From assembly GCA_027627225.1 (NCBI GenBank), contig CM051029.1:10814715-10878714 (forward strand): DNA of 64,000 nucleotides, in the 5' to 3' direction. This DNA is from Congeria kusceri. Lineage: Eukaryota; Mollusca; Bivalvia; Myida; Dreissenidae. Shown one piece after another: positions 36,537 to 47,293 of the stretch. The first letter of the stretch is position 1, and each line of letters starts with the position of its first letter. The notes under the pieces were generated by a model. The model saw only the letters and a program-made list of their open reading frames with translations, did not search any database and was not told the DNA's origin. The position numbers and the translations under genes are program-made.

Positions 36537-36733
36537 ATGCTCCAGCTACCCGTCATGGCAATAAGTAGAAGACACTTGAAGATCTAGAAGTCCATGAATA
36601 TGCGACTCTTTATTCTGAGGACACTCGGCGAGCCATCATCACATCGTCAGACAGTCAACCTGAGGTGTCAGGACAAATCGTGTCAGCAGATGACGATCGG
36701 GAATATGTTAATATGACGCTTTCTGCACTGTAA
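36537..36733 (+). pseudogene. Gene B last exon, stop in place of the first ITAM-like tyrosine
   Basis: The reading up to 36565 is open. TAG at 36566-36568 replaces the Tyr of YETL. Downstream EYATL and the terminal DREYVNMTLSAL are still recognisable. Confidence 0.88.
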
Positions 36734-36965
36734 ATGTTTAATTTACGATTCGATACTGCTGCCTGTATCCTTAACGACATAAAACAAATCACACATGCAT
36801 GTATAGGCAAATGTATTGTATCAAATGGTATAAGTAGTATTATAATACAATAATTGCCAAAAATTACATGGTATACGCAGCCTAATATTATGGTCGGGTT
36901 AAAGTCATACGCTTTAATTGATCGATTCGAATTCAATTTTCCTTAAAAATAGTATTTTATGAGGT

Positions 36966-36971
36966 AATAAA
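36966..36971 (+). terminator. Candidate poly(A) signal of gene B
   Basis: AATAAA about 235 bases after the stop, at the same offset as in gene C (58906). Confidence 0.5.
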
Positions 36972-38168
36972 TGCTATATGAAATAAGTACACACACTTCA
37001 ATTTATATATTTACATTAAATAAGTTCATTAAGTCGAAAACATTTCGTTAGTTTTTTCTTTGAATATAATCACATGGACAGTCGCTCACAAACACTCTAC
37101 ATATCACCAGTACTCACAATTTCAGTACACCAATACTGATTCTAAATGCTCATTTACACCATGTTAATTACGAGTTAAGAATGCGAGTTCGTTAATATGT
37201 ATATGTGTATTATTAATTGTACTCGTCCTAATACGATCCAATGACAGGAACACAGCAACGTTCAAGAACATACTTTGACTAACACCACTGAGCATTCAAG
37301 GCAACACAATTGACATCAACTAACAAATGATGAAATATACCTGAGTATAGCTCGGACACATTAACCTTACATTCATGAACTCAGGAGTAAAACTAAGTAG
37401 AACTTCTACCTGCCTCCTATATTTATAGTCCGGTTTGTTCGTGCACATGTTTCACGTTTCTATTGATGTCATAACTGTATCTTCAGTGGAATACATCGAT
37501 TCAGCTTGATTCCATTACACAAAGCAAATTATATAAAGCAAATGAGACCAACAATAACTAAGTACTTAGTCACATTTTGACAATATTTCTGGCATACACA
37601 TTGCATAATGTAGATCTTAATGTAACAATAGTGCATCTGCTGACCATACCGGAATGCGAGCATATATTGTACAATACCATTATTTGCGAAAGTAATATTG
37701 AGAAAAGTTTTCCAATTGAAATATGTGAACCCAATTCGATGCATGAGTTTATATCTAACATTACAAGTAGTTCATATTGTAAATCAACATAATAATCAAG
37801 TTCAAAAGGAGAAACATTCACATACACATCGGTAAAGGTGAGTTCGGAATAGCGCTGTAAGTGATCTTAGTTTGGAGGTGAAATGTTCTAACGGAGAAAT
37901 GTCCAATAGCAATACATATAATACTGTGAAGCGGTATTTAAATTCAAACGAGCAGTAATAAAGTATACGTTTGATACTGCAATATAGGCCTCTGGACTTG
38001 TGTTCGCTTATATTTAAGGCCATGTTTAATGTCACTCATGTTTACAGGAAATATTTACTAACATAACGAGCACAGAATTCATTGCGGAAGCTTAATTTCA
38101 TAAAGATAGTCTACTCACATGTATGCACATTGAAATTAAGCAGTGCCGATAGGATGATATCGTACAAC

Positions 38169-38190
38169 GTGCACACTATGTTGTGTGCAC
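38169..38190. promoter_or_regulatory. Perfect 8-bp dyad GTGCACAC-n6-GTGTGCAC
   Basis: A palindromic site 130 bases before the leader exon. Related dyads TGCACA-n8-TGTGCA lie at 44979-44998 and 60102-60121 in the matching flanks. The role as a binding site is inference. Confidence 0.45.
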
Positions 38191-38318
38191 ATCAATGCAA
38201 TATGATCAATACAGTGGACTAAATTGAGATTATATTCAAATATCGCACTTCCTTCATTAAGTATGCCATTATTGTTCGTTTGTTTATAATGTATTGCGTG
38301 TGGAATTAAGCCGGGACG

Positions 38319-38367
38319 ATGTTCTACTATACATTGGTGTGTGTATTGATCTTGGCGAGAATTACAG
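38319..38367 (+). CDS. Orphan leader (signal peptide) exon
   Basis: ATG then MFYYTLVCVLILARIT, hydrophobic, with donor ACAG|GTAAGT in phase 1, which is the phase needed to join D1. No D1 lies near it on the + strand before gene C (49764). It could be an alternative far-upstream first exon of gene C, or a remnant of a lost gene. Confidence 0.7.
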
Positions 38368-41300
38368 GTAAGTTACCACGTTGTGATGCTTTTAATAAAC
38401 TTGCGTTGCAATTACCCGTTGACGTATGCATACATCGTGTTGCTTATGAATTACGCGCCTTAACAACATTAGGACTTACGCACACAAGCAAGTGGCTATA
38501 AATAACTAAATAACTATATCAAATTCCACACTATGTTGCGATATAATTGAATTCCAGGTTGAGTGAACGTCCATGACTTGTGTTTTATTTACATGTAGAG
38601 CAAGGCATAAACACACTTAAGATCGGTTGTTACTTATGAGTATTTTATATGAACACACTTAAGACTGGTTGTTACTTATGATTGCTGTGTACAGGTTCGT
38701 TATGTCAAAAATGTGTAGAGACTGGTCTGTTTCATTAAAGCATTTTTTCTAAGAGGGTCATCAAGTAAACAAGGGAGACTATGCGAAACTCCTCGCAGCG
38801 GTAACTTCCCCATTGGTCTTCTTCATTTAGCACATCCACCGCGATTGAAAAACTTCTAGATTTGAACGTGTTTAGGGAAGACCACTATTCCTAATTGAAG
38901 TTAGTTTTTAAAATCACGTAGAAACGTTGTGCTTTTAACACCAATTTGAAGAATCAGAACATTTCAGCGCGGAAAAGTTGTAATTAACAATTTTGCAATA
39001 TGTTTTTAGAGTTGTGAAATTACCTACACCTTACCTATAAATTACATATAATTATTTAATTATATAATTTTATTGTTGTGATTAAATTATAAATAACATT
39101 TGAAAGTAATAAGACAATGCTGTTTGAAAATGTTCACTGGTACAGTGTTTACCTTTTCCTGAAAATATTGATGAATATACACTCATTGTAAGCGTCTACT
39201 ATTAAGATTATTAAATAAACACAATGTGTTTATGTTTGTGTTTGTTAAGCTGAACTATATGCAAATACAGTATATGGCATGATAGTAAATATAAACGTTG
39301 TTAGCGGAATTGTTTTTGATGTTGCTTATTTTTGTTTCAACATACTACATGTAGTAATTCAGCAGGTATTGCAAGTATATACACGTATTTAACAATGGCA
39401 TGTGTCCTTTAATGACCGTGGTCAGGAAAAATAAACCCTATCACACAATTTTGTAGTTTCCACCAGAGTTGTTTCTCTTTGAATTCAGAATACGGAGATC
39501 ACAATTGTGTATCTAATACATTTGAATACCTATAATCCAAATGAAAAATGACAAAAAACTGTTTATTTACATTCATTTCCACAGTGGTCAGTTTTCCTTT
39601 CTTTTCTTAGTGGTATCATAACAAACACTATGTAGTCAATAGAAATACAAAATATGTATTATTTTGTATAGACCAACAACAACATATTTCTAGATACAGG
39701 TTAAATTGATAGGCCTTATAGACCTACTGTATGTAATGGCAAGAGATTTGCATTTGATAATTGAATGTATATCGTGGTAATATAATTAGTATATACCTAT
39801 TTGATTTACGCTGGTATATTATATGATATATATAATTATAAACAGCTGATCATTTGTATGGTATTCGACACGTATACCCATGTTAAGACTAGCACTTTCC
39901 TTGATATCTAAGAGGTATTACTCAACATCTAAAACAATAAGTAGTTCACATGGACGGAAAGGAGACATAGATGCGTATCAATAACACTTACACATTATAG
40001 ATAATGTATACTTAAAACAGTATGGATACGTTACTAATTATACTGAACAAATACATTGTCTGGAGTAGAGATACCTATAATGAAACGATTGCAGTTTCAG
40101 AATCGCATATCGTCATTTAAACGTAGCAATTGTCGAAATAAATAAATCATACAAACAACAGTAAACATACATGTCAGATCTCCAGCAACAACAACATTAA
40201 GCACTTTTCTTTCACAGTTTTACTTGAGTCAATATACTTGTCATTCAATTTTGACGTTCGATATATAAGCTTGGCAGTATGCGCATACATTATAGGTGGA
40301 AAAGAACAACGCGTATTTCTATATCTATATATTTTCAAAACGACGAATTACACGACAGCTCCACCATTGTGTCACAAACGTTGATGTTGCATTATGCTAC
40401 TCTAGGCAAACAGTTGCTTCTCATTCACATGTCACGTGAAAATTTAATTGAGTATTATTTACTGTAACGGTAAGTTAATGAATAGTCCAGCTTTTATGAA
40501 AAGATAAACTGTGTTATCAGTCTAATCTTAGACTAGCTCTCTAGCCAACACATCCACGCCAACGCTGCAAGCTACATTTTACTTTTCGTTTCATATCGCT
40601 GCTACATGGAAGGGGCATTACGTATGGGAGCTAAATACTGGTTTCTTGTTGTTGCTTTGTTTTGTTTTTCTTTTTTCCGCGTTCTTGGTCCTTCACTCCT
40701 ACTTCATCCACTTCAAAAACAAGACGTGCAGCATTTCACGAATACCGCATGAACACAAGTATAATTTAACCTTAAGTGCATATGGTTGTTGTTGTAAAAC
40801 GAACACATAGGTTCCTTCTGAATAGTAAGATTTGACTTGTAAGATTATTGAACAGAAAATGTATATTTGTGAAATTTTGGTGTATGGTTTCACAGATAGC
40901 TCTTGTATTCTGATAAGTGCGTTCCATTTACATTGTCGCTGCCATGTACATTATGTAGTGTATCGTTGCTACTGCATGCATACAGATCGGTTACACTTGG
41001 TTTCTATTCTGTCGCGCTAAGTTGTGGTGTCGTGTCTTCGTTTGTTGTCGCCTGTTCTACAGGTTCTTCAAATAAAAGACTTATGTCATTTAATTAATAA
41101 AGACTTAATATATTAACATGTGTGTTGTATTATTTTCGGAAGCAATGTGACAATGTAATTTTACAAGTAAAGTGCGTCCTCCGATTATCGCGTATATCAT
41201 TTACTGATAATGTTTTTACTTTATGTAAATATGTGAGATGTGTGTAAACTAATCACATATGCTCATTGTGTCTAGAAAGATTTTACATTGTACACGAGAA

Positions 41301-42300
41301 TTTGCCGGCAGCAATGCTATTCAGTGAAAACTTTAATTATTTTAAACATATTTACTATTAGCTCGATTGTATCGAACGCCTTAGGCTTAAGGAGACAATC
41401 TCGAGTCCGTTTCCCGGGAAGAGCCAGTACTTGGTGTCTTTGGAAAGATAATGAGAACGCTTCCTGAGTGGGGATCCCTGAATTTTGCCCCACACAAATA
41501 TATTTGATTCCCTGTGCTCTAAATACAGACCACTCAATTAGAATAAGTATCATATTTAATGAATAATAACTACAATATTTACACATGATTTTGGTGTCTT
41601 AATATGTCGCACCATTTTATGGTGAACATGTTTATCAAGAGAAGGATTATTCTGATTATTGTGTACATGTATCATCGCTGCTGCCATGTGCAGGGGCTTT
41701 CATATCGCAGCAACATCATAGAAACGCATGGCCGCAATATTTCAAATACAGGTATGGTGTTAAATGAGTCATGACTAAAAACTATCCAATTTGAATGTAT
41801 CCTTATATGGATGTTGTTTTGAATGCGTTCTATAATAATTGCATAGGCTTGTTTACTGAAGAACATTTTAAATTGTGAGTACATACACCGAAAGCACTGT
41901 GATTATGAAAAATATAGGACTCCCACGTATAATTTTACACGTATTTTAGTTTTCTGGTTTTTGCTTACCATTTCTGCCTACTACATGGTCAGTTACATCG
42001 TTGAGTATCGCCTTTACATCTTCATATGCTTGGGACATTGGTGATGTCTTAGACCCTTCAAAGACAAGATGTGTATTATTTAATTTATTTTATCTAAGCA
42101 GACTCATTTTGCTTATACTTTTGTAAGATAATACAACGGAAGCAATTTAATAATGTTTTATTTGGTGAACTCTCTGATTATTGCATACACGTTGCTTAAA
42201 TTAATTTATTCTTGTAATCTGCCGTATTGTATTTTAAAATATAGTGTACTGGTGGGTGTATTAGTTTTACGATGTCCATATCTATGACGTTATTGTGACA
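38368..42300. other. Intergenic DNA, no gene recognised
   Basis: AT-rich with a short direct repeat at 38610-38690 (CACTTAAGA[T/C][C/T]GGTTGTTACTTATGA twice). A less AT-rich patch at about 41340-41530 may be a decayed short element. No exon was supported. Confidence 0.55.
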
Positions 42301-42322
42301 GCAACGTTTTATTTTTGTTCTA

Positions 42323-42443
42323 TTACATGTAACCAACAAATATAAAGATATTGCCTTTGAAAAGTATGCACATTATTGTCAAAATCGCCACCAAAGCCAC
42401 CAGGAATACAAAACACCCAATGGCGATACCGAAGATTTCCATT
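42323..42443 (-). pseudogene. - strand hydrophobic segment after a splice acceptor
   Basis: Minus-strand reading ACACACCAG| then MEIFGIAIGCFVFLVALVAI..., ending in TAA at 42323-42325. It is a single membrane-spanning stretch with no clear donor and may belong to the inverted relic gene upstream. Confidence 0.4.
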
Positions 42444-42726
42444 CTGGTGTGTGTTGGGAACATACGCATGTAATATGAAAAACTATGCAAACAATTTGCT
42501 TAAGAAAAATACATCTAACTTCTATAGAAAACGAATACTTAAATGTTATTTTATTGTTTTTATTACAAACTATTAAATAGTGTTTAGCTACATATAGTGT
42601 TTTATAATTACAACTTGCACACAGTAAATCTTATTTTAGGGACGCATTTAAATTAAATTCAGGTGACGTGTCTGTGTTGAATGCTTGCTATCCACAACGT
42701 AATTTGTGTTTATCGATTCGTTTGGT

Positions 42727-42930
42727 TTATCCTTTGCCGTTTAATCTATGTTCTACACTACTGGAGGAGACGCATTCGATTAACACGCAACAAATCACAA
42801 TAATAATTACTAAAGGCATTAATACAACGACGACTCCAAGGCAAATCGGTGCAATAATCCATAACATAATTTGTGATTTGCGTTTTCTTTGAGTTTCATT
42901 TTTGTCTGACTGTGTAGTCGTTTGATATTT
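42727..42930 (-). pseudogene. - strand transmembrane exon of an inverted Ig-receptor relic
   Basis: After TTTCAG at 42931-42936 the minus strand reads TTTQSDKNETQRKRKSQIM, then LWIIAPICLGVVVVLMPLVI, then a short tail ending in TAA. It is a single-pass membrane layout. The entry phase does not match phase 1, so the exon start is uncertain. Confidence 0.5.
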
Positions 42931-43139
42931 CTGAAACGACACAAACGTTTCAAAATTCAGATTTTTACCGATTTTAATTTCCATTTATAAAATTATCCAA
43001 ACTATATTTGTTATTCAAACAGACATATCTGTCTTTAATGGAGTTTCAACAATTACAACAACATTTATCTCTTGGTGCATTTCCTGGCGTTGAAGGTGTT
43101 GTTGCTAAAAACATAAATACATTTTTAAATATAAAATCG

Positions 43140-43530
43140 ATAAATCGATAACAATGATAACTAAAATACTATAAAACAACAACAGTAACAACAACAACAG
43201 CAACAAAAGTAATAATAATACTAATAATAACAAAATTAATAATAATAATAACAATAATAATAACAATAATAATAATAGTAATAATAATAAATGATAATAA
43301 TAATATTAATGATAATACTAATAATAATAACAATAATAATAATAACAATAATAATAATAATAATAATAATAATCATAATCATAATCATAATAATGATAAT
43401 AGTCATTGATAATAATAATTATTATAATAATAATAATATTATTATTATTATTTTTTTTTTTTGTATTTATTATTTAATTTTTTTTATGTCATAATATATC
43501 AAAATAATAATAGTAATAATAAAAAGCAAT
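43140..43530. repeat. (AAT/AAC)n microsatellite
   Basis: A long run of AAT-type triplets with interruptions between the two - strand exons. Ile/Asn-rich frames are artefacts. Confidence 0.9.
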
Positions 43531-43534
43531 GCAC

Positions 43535-43853
43535 CTGGTGTTTTTTCAAAGCAAATCGTCTCTGTGTCGATATTGCTGGATTTAGAACAGCTATACGTTC
43601 CTGACGTAGTTTAGTTGAATTATAAAACAATTATAGTTACAGACGTCAAGTCCGTATTCGAGGAAACAGTGTATACACCAGCAATTATTTGTTCTAAAGA
43701 GCAGATAATAACTGAAGTCAATGAACACTCCCCAATAACTACTAGATCCTTTGAACATATGACTGTCTTTTATTCCACTGCTAGGCCAACTGTAACTAAA
43801 CTCCAACTTCAGATTTTTTGCTCCATAATAAGCGTACTGCTTAGAACAGGTAG
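43535..43853 (-). pseudogene. - strand decayed Ig-like exon
   Basis: Acceptor TTTAATTTCAG and donor CCAG|GTGCAT are seen on the minus strand. Across frame changes it reads YTVSSNTDLTSVTIIVL and then, after stops, TTSGTYSCSKSSNIDTE, which is the typical end of an Ig domain (GxYxC). Length is 319 bases, not a multiple of three. Confidence 0.55.
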
Positions 43854-43945
43854 CTGAAATTAAAACATTAGAGGAAAAGAAAATACGTAAAGTAACCAAA
43901 ACTCTAGACTAAACTGATATAAAAATATGTAAACAAACTATATAC

Positions 43946-44003
43946 CATCAATGTTGTATGTTGTCAAAACAGCTGCAAAAACGACTAGCACAGAGTAAAA
44001 AAT
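43946..44003 (-). pseudogene. - strand leader exon with ATG changed to ATT
   Basis: The minus strand reads ATT-TTT-TAC, then FYSVLVVFAAVLTTYNID, with donor G|GTATAT in phase 1. The + strand leaders at 19617 and 38319 begin ATG-TTT/C-TAC, so this looks like the same leader with a lost start. Confidence 0.55.
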
Positions 44004-46164
44004 CCTTGTAGTATAGACTGTGTCAATACACAATTAAGTCAACACATACGTCAATGTGTATATTTATGTTTAATAATTATTTGATTAAGTCGAAAACATT
44101 TCTTTCCTTTTTTTCTTTAAATATAATCAAATGGGCAGTTGCTCATAAACACTCTACATATAACAAGTAATCACAATTTCACTACGCCAGTAATTATTCT
44201 TAATGCTCATTTACACCATATTAATTGCGATTTCGTAGATATGTATCTGTGTATTATTGATGGTAATCGTCCAAAAAAAGATCCAATGACAAGAACACAC
44301 CAATGTTCATTAAATGGTTGCTACGTCTTTACCTAAATAACATAATTTGACTAACACCACTGAGCATTCAAGGCGATATAATTTGACATCCTCTAACAAA
44401 TGATGAAATATACTTGAGTGAAGCTCGGACACAGTAACCTGACATTCATGCACGCATGATTAGCACAATACACGCTTGAAATATACCCTATATTAATAGT
44501 AGGTTTTGTTCGTGCACGTATTTCAAGTTATTATTGGTGTCATATCTGTATCGTTAGTGCGAAAGTTGTACTGCGGAAAGGTCTTCAGACATATGTTCCG
44601 GATTGCCTGCTTAAAAGATGTTAACAATGGCAGATGGTATATATTGTAAATCAACATATTAATCACATTCAAAATTAAAAACATGAACATGCATATCGTT
44701 AAATGTGAGTTCGGAATAGAGATTTCAGTGTGATGAGTTATATAAATTTAACCGATTAGCAATCAACACATACTTTGTTTTACTGCAACATAATTTTTGG
44801 ATTTGATTTTGTTTACATTTCAGGCGGCCATGATTAAATTGAATAATACTAATGATACTAGGAAACATTGACGAACATACATTATAACGTGTACCGGATG
44901 ATTGCGGAAGTTTAATTCCATAAAGAGAGTCTACACACATGTATGCAAATTAAAATAGCACACCGCTGACATACAGCATGCACAATATTTACTGTGCACA
45001 TTATTACAGTACAATCAATACAGTGAATGTAATTGAATGCGTATTCTGATATCGCGTTTTCTATTACCTAATGTATGCCATTATTTATCATGTATTATGT
45101 AGTAGGAGTATTAGCTAAATCTGCCATCTCTGTATGACAATCGTTTTGAATGATCTGATTTTAAACATCTCTGATGCAAATTTGCTATATTCATTATTTG
45201 TAAAACTATTTTCAAAACATTTCAGACAAATGATTTTAAATATTAAATGTGTGCAATGTTTGTTTTAAAACTTTCCCATAGCAGTAAGACAATAGTTTAA
45301 TACGATTGTAAGAACGGTTTATCAATACAGCGGATCTAAAGCTTAAATTAAAAAAAAAACAATCTTGCAAGCCTGTTTAAAAAAAATAAGTATGTGAACC
45401 AATACAAGCTATTATCTGCGCGAAAATACGTATGAAATAATACATTTGCCCGCAATCTACCGGGACGCAGCTTTATGTTGCATAGACAAACTGAAAATAA
45501 AATGGCTTGATAAGAATTCAGGATTTTACCCAAAATAATTACGTGTTAGAGAAGTTTTAAGTAATACAATATTAAACTATGATACTCCAGATGTATGAAA
45601 AATGAATGGATGAAACAACAGAAACATGTTTTGCATCATGCGATCATTTTTGCAAAGCAAGTTGCCAATATCACAATTGCAAAAGACATAACAATATGAA
45701 CAACAAACACAAAGGGTCCTATGGTATGGTATTCAGACATCGTTCATATTTACATATATATGCCATGTCTTTACCTGATATACTGATACCTACACACTAC
45801 AAGGCATTGACAAATGCAGACATTAATAATACATGGTATTCGACCTTTTATGTTTACATCATTTTTGTACGAGTACAGCGATTACAAAAATTGAATCAAT
45901 ACCAATTATAGCAACTATTAGTTGCACGGAATGGAGTTGTTAGTATGCAAGATACAGTAGTCACATCACTGTCAGATTTACCATATAAGGGCATTACCAA
46001 AGGCGGTATCATGTGATACAGGTTCAATGTAGCTAAGATGTGCCCGGCTGTACGTGAAACAACGTCTAAAGTATATTTAATATTTCACAAAGTGTGTACT
46101 ACTGTTCAGAAATGGTCACTACATTTCGTTCATATCAAGGGATATAATACGATGCATCTTACTA

Positions 46165-46610
46165 AAGTAGTGCGCAGGGGATTATTGCCCCTTTACATTA
46201 ATCCTAGTTTTAAGGCTAAGATCAAGCAACTGATTACATAAATTAACTAGTGTGTCACTACTGAGCTCGCGTACGTAAATGTGTATATTCAACAATAAAC
46301 CAAAACTAATCCAATGATGTTACCTAACAATGCTTTTGTTTATGTCACTATTGCGCTCATGTACGTGTAGTTTGTATGTTAAACATTAAACCATAACTAA
46401 ACCTTCGACATAAATGTACATGCTTACATTCAGAACATAAAACTAGTTTCAAACCTTGTACAACTAGTACAATGACAACTATACTGATATGTATTTATTT
46501 ATTTCATTTAAGTGTTTCTTTCCTGTACATGTTTGTATGTTTTTTTCATACTTTATTATGTTTTTGTTTCTTTATGCGTGTGTAAAATGTATATAAATAT
46601 GCACTAAATG
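46165..46610. repeat. Segment of the block missing from copy 2, with internal tandem repeat
   Basis: Two diverged units of about 90 bases (TGTGTCACTACTGAGCTCGCGTACG and TATGTCACTATTGCGCTCATGTACG) lie here. In the D block the sequence jumps from ACTAAAGTA directly to AATGCAACTGAACTC. Confidence 0.65.
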
Positions 46611-47208
46611 CAACTGAACTCTGTCCGTTCGTTAAACGTGTGATATGCGCGCAATGTGATTTAGGCTTGTGTACATGATTTTAAGATCTGTGTCATGTTA
46701 TGTAATCGGTTGTTGTATGCCTACTTCTAATCAAATCTATGTAACAAATAATTACTTCCAGATGTATATATACATTTGACTTACTTTATTAATTGCTATT
46801 GCAGCCAGATTAAAGTTGTTGAGACATAGAAATGCCGGGTTAAATGTATGATTTAATGTTAAGGTTTAATGATTGCGTTACTAGTGCTTTGATAACATGT
46901 ACCCATGATCTGCCCTCAAATAGTGTGCCAAATACTAGTGATACAGTATGATACACATGTGTAGCTCAACATGATACTAGCATATAATCATTGAGCACGT
47001 AAACACGGAAGATTAATTAGAAGCAAGTATAAATGTATGCGTTAACTAAAATCAGGAGTGATTTTATTGAATTCTGTATTGTGTTCACAAATAAAAAATA
47101 GATACGTGTACTCAAAGGAATGTTACAAAAATGTACACATAGAGGAAGTATAATTTAAAGATAATTAGCAGCTGTGTGCGTTTCGGTTGATAGTGTTTTT
47201 AAGGAAAT

Positions 47209-47216
47209 TATAAATA
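47209..47216 (+). promoter_or_regulatory. TATA-like box before gene C leader
   Basis: TATAAATA 29 bases before the leader ATG. This would leave a very short 5' UTR. The surrounding 200 bases are deleted in the D block. Chance matches are common in AT-rich DNA. Confidence 0.25.
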
Positions 47217-47244
47217 TTTGAACACAGGCTGCAGTAAACCAAGC

Positions 47245-47293
47245 ATGCTTCAGCTTCGATTTGTCTTGAACTTTGTCGCGCATTTACTACTAG
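47245..47293 (+). CDS. Gene C leader (signal peptide) exon
   Basis: ATG then MLQLRFVLNFVAHLLL, hydrophobic, ending CTAG|GTATGT in phase 1, which matches the D1 acceptor 2.5 kb downstream. A dead copy lies at 61684. Confidence 0.78.

Larger units (their letters stand above)
26004..36733 (+). pseudogene. Gene B: decayed copy of the multi-Ig/FN3 receptor
   Basis: Exon equivalents: leader 26004-26058, D1 26180-26518, D2 29074-29372, D3 29415-29705, D4 29896-30183, D5 31853-32158, D6 32267-32558, D7 32785-33068, D8 33583-33875, D9 33975-34278, FN3 34455-34761, TM 34810-34914, tail 36006-36066, 36267-36319 and 36537-36733. Most splice sites survive. Stops occur in D1 (26371, 26479), D4 (30108), D5 (32032), D6 (32341), D7 (32805, 32850) and the last exon (36566). 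Frameshifts occur in D2, D6, D7, D8, D9 and FN3. The intron after D1 holds a 1.7-kb microsatellite. Tail and TM are very close to gene C, while the Ig exons are more diverged. Confidence 0.88.
36734..38318. other. 3' flank of gene B merging into the 5' flank of the next leader
   Basis: The part from about 37,000 (AAGTCGAAAACATTTCGTTA, then ACTCTACATATCACCAGTAC, then ACACCACTGAGCATTCAAGG) recurs at 44,085 and 58,970. From 38,085 the GCGGAAGCTTAAT block begins the shared 5' flank of the leader exons. Confidence 0.7.

Noticed and set aside
45348..45533. - strand frame with LNRLARLFF, also at 60244-60513, as a shared gene
   Set aside because: Shared because of the block duplication. It differs by stops and shifts and matches no domain I know.
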